A stretch of 64,000 nucleotides of DNA from Bradyrhizobium sp. 139 (GCF_023074175.1 NZ_JADPKS010000176.1:1-64000); one strand, 5' to 3'; shown: positions 50,146-59,297, counted from the stretch's first letter. Translations and numbers: made by a program. Notes: generated by a model not told the origin, from the sequence alone.

Positions 50146-51477
50146 ATGGCTTCGACGAAGCTGAAGGAAGGCGGCCATACCTATAGGCCCGAGCTGGATG
50201 CGCACGAGCGCGCATCGCGCGACGAGATCATGGCACTGCAGACGCAGCGGCTGGCCTTGTCGCTGAAGCACGCCTACGACAACGTCGCGCATTATCGCAA
50301 GGCTTTCGACGAGGCCGGCGTGCATCCGTCCGATTTCCACGAGCTGTCCGACCTCGCGAAATTTCCGTTCACGGTGAAGGCGGATCTGCGCGACAATTAT
50401 CCCTTCAACATGTTCGCGGTGCCGCGTGAAAAGCTGGTGCGCGTGCATGCCTCCTCCGGCACGACGGGAAAGCCGATTGTGGTGGGCTATACGCAACGCG
50501 ACATCGACACCTGGTCGGAGGTGATGGCGCGCTCGATCCGCGCCGCCGGCGGCCGCACCGGCATGATCATCCACAATGCGTATGGCTACGGCCTGTTTAC
50601 CGGCGGATTGGGCGTGCACTATGGCGCCGAAAAGCTCGGCTGCACGGTGGTGCCGATCTCCGGCGGTATGACCGAGCGGCAGGCGCAGCTCATCAACGAT
50701 TTCCGGCCCGACATCATCACGGTGACGCCGAGCTACATGTTGGCGATCCTCGACGAGTTCAAGCGCCAAAAACTCGACCCGCGCCAGTGCTCACTCAAGG
50801 TCGGCATCTTCGGGGCCGAGCCCTGGACCAATGCGATGCGCCGGGAGATCGAGGATGCGTTCGACATGGATGCCACCGACATCTATGGACTGTCTGAAGT
50901 GATTGGGCCCGGCGTCGCGCAGGAATGCATCGAGACCAAGGACGGTCTGCACATCTGGGAGGACCATTTCTATCCTGAAGTGATTGATCCTGAGACCGGT
51001 GCGGTGCTGCCTGACGGAGAAAAGGGCGAACTGGTCTTTACCTCGCTTACCAAGGAAGCCTTCCCTGTCATCCGCTATCGCACCCGCGACCTGACGCGGC
51101 TGCTGCCGGGCACGGCGCGGCCGGGCATGCGACGCATGGAGAAGGTGACGGGCCGTTCGGACGACATGATCATCCTGCGCGGCGTCAATCTCTTCCCGAC
51201 TCAGATCGAGGAGGTGCTGCTCGCGACCGACTGGTGCGGCGGGCATTTCATCCTTGAGCTTACGCGCGAAGGCCGCATGGACGAGCTGACCATCATTGCC
51301 GAGGCGCGGCCCGAAAGCTGGGACGGTCGGGGGCTCGTCGATCATGCTGACCGCATCTCGACCCACATCAAGAACACCATCGGCATCAGTTCCCAGGTGC
51401 GGGTGGTCGCGCCGGCTACGCTGGAGCGATCGCTCGGCAAGGCCAAGCGCCTCTACGACAAGCGGCCGAAGGATTGA
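50146..51477 (+). CDS. paaK: Phenylacetate--CoA ligase
   Basis: A 443-residue adenylate-forming ligase that makes phenylacetyl-CoA, the substrate of PaaABCE and the inducer for PaaX. Motifs: HASSGTTGKPIVVGYT (ATP loop), YGLSEVIGPGV, RYRTRDLT and GRSDDMIILRGVNLFP, with a late lysine in SLGKAKRLYDKRP. The ATG at 50146 (MASTKLKEGG) is chosen over an opening inside paaI. It is the last recognisable paa gene here. Confidence 0.95.
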   Translation: MASTKLKEGGHTYRPELDAHERASRDEIMALQTQRLALSLKHAYDNVAHYRKAFDEAGVHPSDFHELSDLAKFPFTVKADLRDNYPFNMFAVPREKLVRVHASSGTTGKPIVVGYTQRDIDTWSEVMARSIRAAGGRTGMIIHNAYGYGLFTGGLGVHYGAEKLGCTVVPISGGMTERQAQLINDFRPDIITVTPSYMLAILDEFKRQKLDPRQCSLKVGIFGAEPWTNAMRREIEDAFDMDATDIYGLSEVIGPGVAQECIETKDGLHIWEDHFYPEVIDPETGAVLPDGEKGELVFTSLTKEAFPVIRYRTRDLTRLLPGTARPGMRRMEKVTGRSDDMIILRGVNLFPTQIEEVLLATDWCGGHFILELTREGRMDELTIIAEARPESWDGRGLVDHADRISTHIKNTIGISSQVRVVAPATLERSLGKAKRLYDKRPKD

Positions 51478-51528
51478 CTTGGCGGCCCCCAAAGGCGACA
51501 AGGCCCGCGAGAAATCGTGGGTCCTTCG

Positions 51529-52533
51529 ATGTCATTAGCCGATAGCAAAACGGTCGAAGCGCGCTGCGTCCGCCTCAATGCCAAGGCCGATAATGCTGCG
51601 GCGGTTGCGCCGCTGGTCGAGCGTCATCTGCTCACGCGCGGTCCGAATGATCTCCTGATCGAGATGAAGGCTGCGGCCGTCAACCCGTCCGACGTCAAGG
51701 CTGCGATCGGGCTGATGCCCTATTCCGTCTTCCCGCGCACGCCCGGTCGCGATTACGCCGGCGTGGTAATTGACGGGCCTGCCGATACGATCGGCCGCAA
51801 GGTGTTCGGCTCATCCGGCGATCTCGGCATCCGCCGCGACGGCACGCACGCAACGCATCTCGTCGTTGAGGCCGATGCCGTGGTGGAGAAGCCGGAGACG
51901 GTGTCCTGGGAGGAGGCAGCCGGCATCGGCGTCCCCTTCGTGACCGCGATGGAAGGCTTTCGCCGCGCCGGCATTCCAAAGCTTGTCGAAACGGTGCTGG
52001 TGTTCGGCGTCAACGGCAAGGTCGGGCAGGCCGCCGTGCAGATTGCGACGTGGCAGGGCGCGCGCGTCATCGGCGTGGTGCGCAAGCCGGAAGCCTACGA
52101 AGGTCACGCCAACGCACCCATCGAGGTGATCGACGCCTCCTCAGCCGATGTCGCCACGCGCGTGCGCGAGGCGACCGGCGGCAAGGGCGCCGACATCGTC
52201 TTCAATACCGTCGGCGATCCCTATTTCCAGGCCGCGCACAAGTCGCTCGCATTGCGCGGCCGCCAGATCCTGATCGCCGCGATCGATCGCATCGTGCAGT
52301 TCAACATCCTCGAATTCTACCGCGGGCAGCACACCTATGTCGGCATCGACACCCTAGGGCTCTCCTCGGCCGCAACAGGCGCGGTGCTGCGAGATCTCGG
52401 CCCGGGCTTTGCGAGCGGGCACCTGAAGCCATTCCCGATCAATGCGAATGCCGTCTATCCGCTGGAGCGCGCCAAAGAAGCCTATGTCGCCGTCGCCGGT
52501 TCGTCTCGTGACCGCGTGATCCTGCGGCCGTGA
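51529..52533 (+). CDS. Zinc-independent MDR-family oxidoreductase (quinone oxidoreductase-like)
   Basis: A 334-residue medium-chain dehydrogenase/reductase with MKAAAVNPSDVKAAIG, TPGRDYAGVVIDG, and an NADPH domain with VLVFGVNGKVGQAAVQIA and a GADIVFNTVGDPY segment. The catalytic-zinc cysteine and histidine of true alcohol dehydrogenases are missing, so it resembles quinone or enoyl reductases. It starts 51 bases after paaK; GTG at 51517 is an alternative start. It may share the paa transcript, but no phenylacetate role is known. Confidence 0.82.
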   Translation: MSLADSKTVEARCVRLNAKADNAAAVAPLVERHLLTRGPNDLLIEMKAAAVNPSDVKAAIGLMPYSVFPRTPGRDYAGVVIDGPADTIGRKVFGSSGDLGIRRDGTHATHLVVEADAVVEKPETVSWEEAAGIGVPFVTAMEGFRRAGIPKLVETVLVFGVNGKVGQAAVQIATWQGARVIGVVRKPEAYEGHANAPIEVIDASSADVATRVREATGGKGADIVFNTVGDPYFQAAHKSLALRGRQILIAAIDRIVQFNILEFYRGQHTYVGIDTLGLSSAATGAVLRDLGPGFASGHLKPFPINANAVYPLERAKEAYVAVAGSSRDRVILRP

Positions 52534-52570
52534 ACTTGACGGAGAGTGGCGGGAGACCTGAGAGCCATTG

Positions 52571-53626
52571 ATGGACACCACCCAACTCGTCATCCTCGCC
52601 GGCCTCGTCATTGGCCTGGTTTACGGCGCTATCGGCCTGCTCAGCGGTTTTTGCCTGATGAGCAGCATGCGCGGCTGGCTGGCCGAGGGGGACGGACGGC
52701 TGGTGCGGACTTACGCGCTGGCGATTGCGGTCGCGATCGCCGCCAGTCAGTTTCTTGCCGGCAACGGCATGGTCGATCTCGGCAAGTCGATCTACCTGCA
52801 ACAATCTTTCTCGGCACCGGTGCTGTTCCTCGGTGGGCTGCTGTTCGGCTACGGCATGGTGCTGTCGAACGGCTGCGGTTCACGCGCCCTGGTGCTGCTC
52901 GGCCGCGGCAATCTACGCTCCTTCGTCGTCGTGATCGTGCTCGCCATCGCGGCGCAGATGACGCTCAAGGGCCTGATCGCGCCGGCGCGGATTGCATTGG
53001 TCCAGGCTTCGCAAACCACTGTGAGCCCGAATTCGCTACCGTCAATGCTGGCGACGCTCGGTTCCGGAGAAGCGGTCTCGCGCGCGCTGGCCGCTGCCAT
53101 AATTGTCGTTGCGCTGACCCACTTTGCTTTCGCGCATCCGGAGTTTCGCCGCTCGCTGGGCCAGATTGCGACGGGCGTCATCGTCGGTCTTCTCGTCGCC
53201 GCTGGCTGGCTCGTCACCGGCTATCTCGGCGCCGACGATTTCAATCCTATCCCGGTGACGTCGCTCACCTTCATCGCGCCGATCGCGGATGCGCTGCAAT
53301 ACGCCATGCTCTCGACCGGGCTGACGCTCAACTTCGGCATCGCCACCGTTGCCGGGGTTTTCGCCGGCAGCCTTGTCACCGCGCTCGCGACGGGCCGCTT
53401 CCATTTCGAAGGTTATTCCTCGCCGCGTCACATGCTGCGTTCAGCCGGCGGCGCTGCGCTGATGGGGATCGGCGGCGTGATGGCGTTCGGATGCTCCATC
53501 GGACAGGGGCTCACCGGCGTGTCGACGCTCGCGCTGGGCTCGTTCGTTGCACTCGCCGGCATCCTGCTCGGCACAGCAGCGGGCTTGCGCGGTGTACTGC
53601 GCGTTCAGCCGCTCGCGGTAGCCTGA
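52571..53626 (+). CDS. YeeE/YedE (TsuA-like) sulfur-compound transporter
   Basis: A 351-residue inner-membrane protein with about nine helices and two inverted half-repeats. Conserved cysteines sit in MVLSNGCGSRALVLLGRGNLRS and MAFGCSIGQGLTGVST, the motifs that relay thiosulfate in TsuA. The second ATG (52571, MDTTQLVILAG) is used, one codon after a TTG opening. No TsuB/YeeD SirA-like partner is adjacent. Its 3' end overlaps the convergent EamA gene by 22 bases. Substrate probably thiosulfate or a similar sulfur species. Confidence 0.85.
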   Translation: MDTTQLVILAGLVIGLVYGAIGLLSGFCLMSSMRGWLAEGDGRLVRTYALAIAVAIAASQFLAGNGMVDLGKSIYLQQSFSAPVLFLGGLLFGYGMVLSNGCGSRALVLLGRGNLRSFVVVIVLAIAAQMTLKGLIAPARIALVQASQTTVSPNSLPSMLATLGSGEAVSRALAAAIIVVALTHFAFAHPEFRRSLGQIATGVIVGLLVAAGWLVTGYLGADDFNPIPVTSLTFIAPIADALQYAMLSTGLTLNFGIATVAGVFAGSLVTALATGRFHFEGYSSPRHMLRSAGGAALMGIGGVMAFGCSIGQGLTGVSTLALGSFVALAGILLGTAAGLRGVLRVQPLAVA

Positions 53627-54519
53627 CGGCGCAGCAGCCGGTCGCCCAGCGTTGCAAACCCAATGCCGGTGACGATCAGAGCGGCCGCGACGGCAAGACT
53701 TACGTCGATAGGTTCACCCAGCAGGATCGCAGCACTGGCGATGCCGACGAGCGGCGTTGCCGTGGTGCCGAGCGACGTCGTCAGCGCCGAGATGCTCTTG
53801 TTCACCATCGACATCGCCCAATAGGCCAGTGCCGTCCCGATCAGGCCAGAATACAGGAACAGCAGCAAGAGCCGCCACGACCATTCCACGTGCGGCAGGC
53901 CATCCGTGATTGTCGCGCTGACAGTCAGCACGATCGTTGCTACAAGGACCTGCCAGATCAGGAGCTGAAGCGGCGACGCAATCCAGCGGTGCGCGCGGAT
54001 ATAGATGATGTTCGCAGCCCAGGAGATCGCGGCAAGGATGACCATGCCGGCGCCAAGCACGACGTTGACATTGGTCCAGTCGATCGATGCCGGGTTCAGG
54101 ATCACGGCAAGGCCGATCAGTCCGAGCAGCGCGCCGGCGAATTTTGGCGCGGTCAGTGTGTCCTTCGCCAGGAGGGGTGCGGCGATCGCGACCCAGAGTG
54201 GCGTGGTATAGCCGAGCACGACGCCCTTGCTCGCGGGCAGGAAGCGCAGACCGGCCGCGACAAGCGTCGAGAACAGCGTCATATGCAGCAGCGCGACGCT
54301 GAGGACCACCGGGATGTCGCGCCGTTCCGGGATCACCAGATTGTTGCTCAGCCCGAGGACCAGGAACAGGCCGACCAGCGCGATCCAGCTCCGGATCGCC
54401 GCAGTCCATAGCGGCGGGAGGAACTGCACGAGCTGCTTCGTCACCGACCAGTTCACACCCCAGGCCAGCACGACGATGAGGAACAGGCCGACGGCGGCGC
54501 GGGGTGACAGGGCGTTCAT
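53605..54519 (-). CDS. EamA/DMT-family transporter
   Basis: A 304-residue exporter with ten predicted helices in two EamA repeats (first helix AVGLFLIVVLAWGVNWSVTK; second repeat from GAGMVILAAISWAANIIYI). The ATG at 54519 (MNALSPRAAVGLF) is chosen because the open frame up to 54621 runs across the divergent promoter and operator. It is divergent from a MocR-type regulator, a common pairing for amine or amino-acid exporters. Substrate unknown. Confidence 0.88.
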   Translation of the reverse strand: MNALSPRAAVGLFLIVVLAWGVNWSVTKQLVQFLPPLWTAAIRSWIALVGLFLVLGLSNNLVIPERRDIPVVLSVALLHMTLFSTLVAAGLRFLPASKGVVLGYTTPLWVAIAAPLLAKDTLTAPKFAGALLGLIGLAVILNPASIDWTNVNVVLGAGMVILAAISWAANIIYIRAHRWIASPLQLLIWQVLVATIVLTVSATITDGLPHVEWSWRLLLLFLYSGLIGTALAYWAMSMVNKSISALTTSLGTTATPLVGIASAAILLGEPIDVSLAVAAALIVTGIGFATLGDRLLRRQATASG

Positions 54520-54563
54520 CTCGGAAGTCCTTGAAGCAGTCCAGGCCGGCGGATAGCATTCGG

Positions 54564-54608
54564 TTGGCACCTGAAAAAGTGCCAGATCGGAAAGGAATAA
54601 GGTGCCAG
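54564..54608. promoter_or_regulatory. Candidate MocR operator with three GTGCCA copies
   Basis: AAGTGCCAG (54577-54585) and AGGTGCCAG (54600-54608) are direct repeats with starts 23 bases apart, and TTGGCACCT (54564-54572) is the same box inverted. They fill the gap between the divergent EamA and MocR genes. MocR-type regulators often bind such direct plus inverted repeats in their divergent promoters. Confidence 0.55.
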
Positions 54609-56050
54609 TTTCGGAAGGCATGATCTTTGCCCTGATCGACCTGAAGCGGGCCGATGACGAGGGGCTGGCGGTTCAACTGACGAGCCAACTCAGAAACCTG
54701 ATCGCGACCGGTCGCCTCGGTAAAGGCAGCGCGCTGCCGTCGAGCCGCCGGCTTGCGGGCGATCTCGGCGTCTCGCGCAACACCGTCACCTATGCGTTCG
54801 AGCAACTTGCCGCCGAGGGATATCTCGAGACGTCGAATGGTCGCCGTCCGGTCGTCGCAATCGATGGCGGCGAACGCATCGAAGCGGCGGGCGCCGTCGC
54901 ACCGAGCGTCCGCTCCGGCAAGCCGCGGCTCTCGCCTTGGGCTTCGAAGCTCAGGCAGACGGACTGGCCGATGTCCTATCAGGCGCCGCTAAGACCGTTG
55001 CGTCCGGGGCATGGCGATTTCAGGGAGTTTCCGAACGAGATCTGGGCGCGCTGCCTGCGCCGCAGCGCGGTGCGCGCGGCCAAGCGCGAGCCCGGCCCGG
55101 TCAACCGGACGCGCCTGCGTGAGGCGCTGGCGCATTATCTGGCGACCAGCAGGGGCGTCCGCGCCACCGCAGACCAGATCATGATCCTGCCGAGCGCGCA
55201 GGCCGCGCTGACCTTGATTGCGTCTGTGCTCATCTCACCCGGCGATGAGGTCTGGGTCGAGGACCCCGGCTATCCCGGCGCTGCGGCCGCTTTCCGCGCG
55301 TCCGGCGCGCGCGTGACAGGTATGAAGCTGGACGAGCAGGGCATGCAGCGGATGCCGGGACTTGCCGCGCCTAAGCTCATCTTCATGACGCCATCGCACC
55401 AGCACCCGACCGGGCGGCTGATGTCGCTCGCGCGGCGCACCGAGTTTCTCGGCCTGAGCAGGCCAGGCGGGAGCTGGATCGTAGAAGACGATTACGACGG
55501 AGAATTCCATTATGACAGCCGGCCGGTGCCGGCCTTGCAGGGGCTCGATGCCCATGGCCGTGTGTTTTATGTCGGAACGTTTTCGAAGGCGATGACGTCG
55601 GATATCCGGCTCGGCTATCTCGTCGCGCCATCAGTACTGGTCAGCACCCTCGAGATCGCACAGCGGCACATCGGGCTGATCGCCTCCAGCCACGTCCAGG
55701 AAGCGCTGGCCGAGTTCATCGGCGACGGGCATTTTCTCGCACATCTGCGCCGGATGCGCCGGCTCTACCACGCGCGGCGCGATCACCTCGCAGAGGGACT
55801 GGAGCGCCATCTGGGCGATGTGCTCTCTACCGAAGTGCCCTCGGGCGGGATTCAGCTCGTCGCCCGCCTCAAGCGCGGACGCGCCGATCGAGCGGCAGTG
55901 AAACGGCTGGTCGAGGCTGGTGTTGAAACCCGGGCCTTGTCCAGCCTGGCGCTCGGCCGTCCACCCGATCACGGCCTGCTGCTCGGCTTCGCGGCCTGGC
56001 GCGAGAATGAGATCAGCGCGGCGTTGCGGACGATGGCGTCGTGCTTCTAA
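54602..56050 (+). CDS. MocR/PdxR-type transcriptional regulator (GntR-aminotransferase fusion)
   Basis: A 482-residue PLP-dependent regulator. N-terminal GntR winged helix (about 20-85): LGKGSALPSSRRLAGDLGVSRNTV, then FEQLAAEGYL. The rest is an aminotransferase fold I domain with DEVWVEDPGYPG, VEDDYDGEFHY and the PLP lysine in GTFSKAMTSD (K329). GTG at 54602 has AAAGGA five bases upstream but lies in the operator; ATG at 54620 (MIFALIDLKR) is an equal alternative. It probably controls the divergent exporter. Confidence 0.9.
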   Translation: MPVSEGMIFALIDLKRADDEGLAVQLTSQLRNLIATGRLGKGSALPSSRRLAGDLGVSRNTVTYAFEQLAAEGYLETSNGRRPVVAIDGGERIEAAGAVAPSVRSGKPRLSPWASKLRQTDWPMSYQAPLRPLRPGHGDFREFPNEIWARCLRRSAVRAAKREPGPVNRTRLREALAHYLATSRGVRATADQIMILPSAQAALTLIASVLISPGDEVWVEDPGYPGAAAAFRASGARVTGMKLDEQGMQRMPGLAAPKLIFMTPSHQHPTGRLMSLARRTEFLGLSRPGGSWIVEDDYDGEFHYDSRPVPALQGLDAHGRVFYVGTFSKAMTSDIRLGYLVAPSVLVSTLEIAQRHIGLIASSHVQEALAEFIGDGHFLAHLRRMRRLYHARRDHLAEGLERHLGDVLSTEVPSGGIQLVARLKRGRADRAAVKRLVEAGVETRALSSLALGRPPDHGLLLGFAAWRENEISAALRTMASCF

Positions 56051-56060
56051 CCCAGGCGCG

Positions 56061-57284
56061 CTAGCCCACGGCCTTGGTCACGATGCGGATCTCCGAGGTC
56101 AGCGTCCGGTGCACCGGGCATTTGTCGGCGATCTCCATCAATTTCTTGCGTTGCTCGGCATCGAGCGCGCCATCCATCGCGATGTCGCGCTCGATCTGGT
56201 CGAGCATCCCCTCGCGCGTCTCGCACTCCTCGCAATCCCTGGCGTAGATCTTGGAATGCTTCAGCGTGACCGTGACGCGATCGAGCGGCAGCGACTTGCG
56301 ATCGGCATAAAGGCGCATGGTCATGGAGGTGCAGGCGCCGAGGCCGGCGAGCAGGAAATCGTAAGGGCCGGGGCCGGCATCCTCGCCGCCGGCGGCGACC
56401 GGCTCGTCAGCTACCAGATGATGCGGCCCGGCGGTGACGATCTGGTCGAACTTGCTCTTGCGAGTTTCTTGCACCACGACCTTGCGCGGCAGCTCGGCGA
56501 GATCCATCGCTTTCGCAGGTTTTGCGGAATCGACGTATCGGCTCGCCCAGGCGGCGATCACGTCTGCCGCATAGAGCGCATCGGCCGGCTTGGTCAGGAG
56601 ATGATCGGTGTGGTCGAGCGAGACGAAGCTCTTGGAATGCTTCGCCGCAACGAAGATCTTCGTCGCGTTGTCGATGCCGACGGTATCGTCGACTGGCGAG
56701 TGCATCACCAGTAGCGCCTTGTGCAGGCCGGTGACGTCCTGCATCAGCTCGTGCTCGGCGACGTCGTCAAGGAATTCGCGCTTGATCCGGAACGGGCGTC
56801 CCGCGAGCGAGACTTCGACCTCGCCCCGTGCGCGGATGTTGTCGACATGCTCCTTGAACAGACCGGTGACGTGCGCGGGATCGGATGGTGCTGCAACAGT
56901 CGCGACCGCTTTGGCCTCCGGGATTTCCCCTGCTGCCGCGAGGATCGCTGCGCCGCCGAGGCTGTGACCGATCAGGATCGACGGAGCCTTGCGGGTCGCG
57001 CGCAGATGATCGGCTGCGCGTACGAGGTCGGCGACGTTGGAGGAGAAAGTCGAATTCGCAAAGTCGCCTTCGCTGGAGCCGAGCCCGGTGAAGTCGAAGC
57101 GCAGCACCGCGACGCCTTTGGCTGCGAGCGCGACCGAGATGCGCTTTGCGGCTAGGGTGTCCTTACCGCAGGTGAAGCAGTGCGCGAACAGCGCGTAGGC
57201 CGTGGGCTCGCCATCCGGCAGCTCCAGCGCGGCCGCTAGCTGATGACCGCCTTCGCCCGTGAATTGAAAGCGTTCCGTCGGCAT
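56061..57284 (-). CDS. Alpha/beta hydrolase-OsmC fusion protein
   Basis: A 407-residue two-domain protein. Residues 1 to about 260 are an alpha/beta hydrolase with FAHCFTCGKDTLAA, IGHSLGGAAILAAAGE and a late SLDHTDHLLTKP. Residues about 270-407 are an OsmC/Ohr-type peroxidase-like domain with LLAGLGACTSMTMRLYADRK and DKCPVHRTLTSEI, carrying the two redox cysteines. Such fusions are known in many bacteria, with a guess at detoxification of organic hydroperoxides or acyl adducts. It follows the molybdopterin enzyme by 24 bases on the minus strand. Confidence 0.9.
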   Translation of the reverse strand: MPTERFQFTGEGGHQLAAALELPDGEPTAYALFAHCFTCGKDTLAAKRISVALAAKGVAVLRFDFTGLGSSEGDFANSTFSSNVADLVRAADHLRATRKAPSILIGHSLGGAAILAAAGEIPEAKAVATVAAPSDPAHVTGLFKEHVDNIRARGEVEVSLAGRPFRIKREFLDDVAEHELMQDVTGLHKALLVMHSPVDDTVGIDNATKIFVAAKHSKSFVSLDHTDHLLTKPADALYAADVIAAWASRYVDSAKPAKAMDLAELPRKVVVQETRKSKFDQIVTAGPHHLVADEPVAAGGEDAGPGPYDFLLAGLGACTSMTMRLYADRKSLPLDRVTVTLKHSKIYARDCEECETREGMLDQIERDIAMDGALDAEQRKKLMEIADKCPVHRTLTSEIRIVTKAVG

Positions 57285-57308
57285 GAGGGTCCCCCGTCCT
57301 TGATTGAC

Positions 57309-57971
57309 CTAATCGCCTGAACAACGCTGCTCGGCCCAGGGATCGCCGCGGTTATGATAGCCGCGGACTTCCCAGAATCCCGCAGCGTCGTCGGTCAGGA
57401 ATTCGATCGCCTGGAGCCATTTGGCGCTCTTCCAGAAATACAGATGCGGCACGACGAGCCGTACCGGGCCGCCGTGCTCTTCGGTCAGCGGCTGGCCCGA
57501 CCAGCTATGGGCGAGCAGCGCGTCTTCGGCGGCAAAGTCTTCCAGCGTTAGGTTGGTGGTGTAGCCGTCAAAGGAATGCAGCACCACAAAGCGCACCTCC
57601 TCGCGCGGCCGGCAGGCCGCCAGCAATTCGCGGGTCGCAAGCCCTTCCCACTCATTGTCATAGCGCGACCAAGTCGTCACGCAGTGGATGTCGGAAGTGA
57701 ACTGCGCCTGCTTCTGTGCGGTGAACTCGGCGAAGGTCCAGAACACGGGATTTTCGATCGCACCGTAGACGTCGAGCCGCCAGCGCTCGCGCGAAACCGG
57801 CGGCACGACCCCGAGATCGAGCACCGGCCAGTCCTTGGTGAGGTGCTGGCCGGGCGGCAGGCGCTGGTCCTCCGGACGCGTGATCTTGCCCGTGAGAAAG
57901 CGGCCTTCGCGCGCCCATTTCTTCTTGGTGCGCGTCAGCTTGCTGTCGGGCGGCTCGATGTCGTCGGCCAT
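57309..57971 (-). CDS. Molybdopterin-dependent oxidoreductase (sulfite oxidase-type, cytoplasmic)
   Basis: A 220-residue protein of the sulfite oxidase/MsrP-like molybdopterin superfamily. The key Mo-ligand cysteine is in DIHCVTTWSRYDNEWEG (C97), and the cofactor-contacting segment is YTTNLTLEDFAAEDALLAH with GGPVRLVVPHLYFWKSAKW. There is no Tat signal or heme domain. It starts three bases after the MFS transporter stop. Its substrate is unknown, and no dedicated electron carrier is adjacent except the ferredoxin three genes upstream. Confidence 0.87.
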   Translation of the reverse strand: MADDIEPPDSKLTRTKKKWAREGRFLTGKITRPEDQRLPPGQHLTKDWPVLDLGVVPPVSRERWRLDVYGAIENPVFWTFAEFTAQKQAQFTSDIHCVTTWSRYDNEWEGLATRELLAACRPREEVRFVVLHSFDGYTTNLTLEDFAAEDALLAHSWSGQPLTEEHGGPVRLVVPHLYFWKSAKWLQAIEFLTDDAAGFWEVRGYHNRGDPWAEQRCSGD

Positions 57972-57974
57972 GAG

Positions 57975-59297
57975 CTACTCGTGGCGATGCATTGCGGATG
58001 CGTGTTTGGTGTCGCGCATGCTGGAATAGATGATCAGCGACAGACAGATGACGCCGGCGAGATAGTAATAGAACCACTCCTCATGCCCGATGCTCTTGAA
58101 ATAGAGTGCGATCGCCGGTGCCGTACCGCCGAAGATAGAGACCGTGATGGCATAGGGCAGACCGACGCCGAGGGCGCGGACATTGGTCGGGAACAGCTCG
58201 GCCTTCACCACGGCATTGATCGAGGTATAGCCGGCGACGAACAGCCAGGCCGCACAGATCAGGACGAACGCCATGAAAGGCGATTTGGTCTCCTTTAGCG
58301 TCATCAGCAGCGGCACGGTTGCGAGCGTGCCGGCGACGCCGAAGAAGATCAGCAGCGGCTTGCGCCCGATCCTGTCGGAGATGGCGCCATAGATCGGTTG
58401 CAGGATGGTCGCGAAGATCAGCGTGCCGAAGATCACGAAGGTGGTCTGGTCCTCGGTCAGCCCGACGGAGAGTTTTACGAAAGTCTGCATGTAGGTGGTG
58501 AAGGTGTAGAACGCCGCGGTGCCGCCGGCAGTGAGGCCGATCACCAGCAGCAGCTCTCGCGGATAGCGCAAGAGGTTGGTGATCGAGCCGGTCGGCTTCA
58601 CCACCTTCCTGGCTTCCTCGAAGGCTTCGGTCTCATGCAGGCCGCGCCGCATCACAGCGGCAAAGATCGCCAGCATGGCGCCGATCGCGAACGGGATGCG
58701 CCAGCCCCAGGCCCTGAGTTCCTCCGGCGTAAGGAAGACCTTTTGCAGAAGCAGCAGCACGATGATGGCGGTGAGTTGGCCGCCGATCAACGTGACGTAT
58801 TGAAAGCTTGAATAAAAGCCGCGGTGCTTGGGATCGGCGACCTCGCTCAAATAGGTGGCGCTGGCGCCGTATTCGCCGCCGAGGCTTAGACCCTCGATCA
58901 CGCGGGCGAGCGCCAGAATCACCGGAGCGGCGAAGCCGATCGTCGCATAAGTCGGCGTCAGCGCGATGATCAGCGAGCCGAAGCACATGAAGACCACCGA
59001 CAGCGTCAGCGAAATACGCCGTCCGTAGTGATCGGCGATATAGCCGAACAACCAGCCGCCCAGCGGGCGCATCAGGAAGGTCGCCGCGAACACGACGGCG
59101 ACGTTCAATTGCTGCACGACCGGGTCGTTGCCGGGGAAGAAGGCCGGGGCGAAATAGAGCGCAAACGCCGTGTAAGCGTAGAAATCGTACCACTCGACGA
59201 GATTGCCGATGGAGCCGATAAAGATCGCTTTGATCCGCCGCTCGGCGTCGGCGACGTCGAAATGCTCGGAGGCCGGTTGGGTTGCTTGCTCTGTCAC
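57975..59297 (-). CDS. MFS transporter, metabolite:H+ symporter (MHS) family
   Basis: A 440-residue inner-membrane transporter with twelve helices. It shows MHS hallmarks: IKAIFIGSIGNLVEWYDFYAY at the first helix, FLMRPLGGWLFGYIADHYGRR between helices 2 and 3, and IEGLSLGGEYGASATYLSEVA. Members of this group carry organic acids such as alpha-ketoglutarate, citrate, proline/betaine or shikimate. It lies between a P450 and a molybdopterin enzyme on the same strand. The substrate is not predictable. Confidence 0.92.
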   Translation of the reverse strand: MTEQATQPASEHFDVADAERRIKAIFIGSIGNLVEWYDFYAYTAFALYFAPAFFPGNDPVVQQLNVAVVFAATFLMRPLGGWLFGYIADHYGRRISLTLSVVFMCFGSLIIALTPTYATIGFAAPVILALARVIEGLSLGGEYGASATYLSEVADPKHRGFYSSFQYVTLIGGQLTAIIVLLLLQKVFLTPEELRAWGWRIPFAIGAMLAIFAAVMRRGLHETEAFEEARKVVKPTGSITNLLRYPRELLLVIGLTAGGTAAFYTFTTYMQTFVKLSVGLTEDQTTFVIFGTLIFATILQPIYGAISDRIGRKPLLIFFGVAGTLATVPLLMTLKETKSPFMAFVLICAAWLFVAGYTSINAVVKAELFPTNVRALGVGLPYAITVSIFGGTAPAIALYFKSIGHEEWFYYYLAGVICLSLIIYSSMRDTKHASAMHRHE

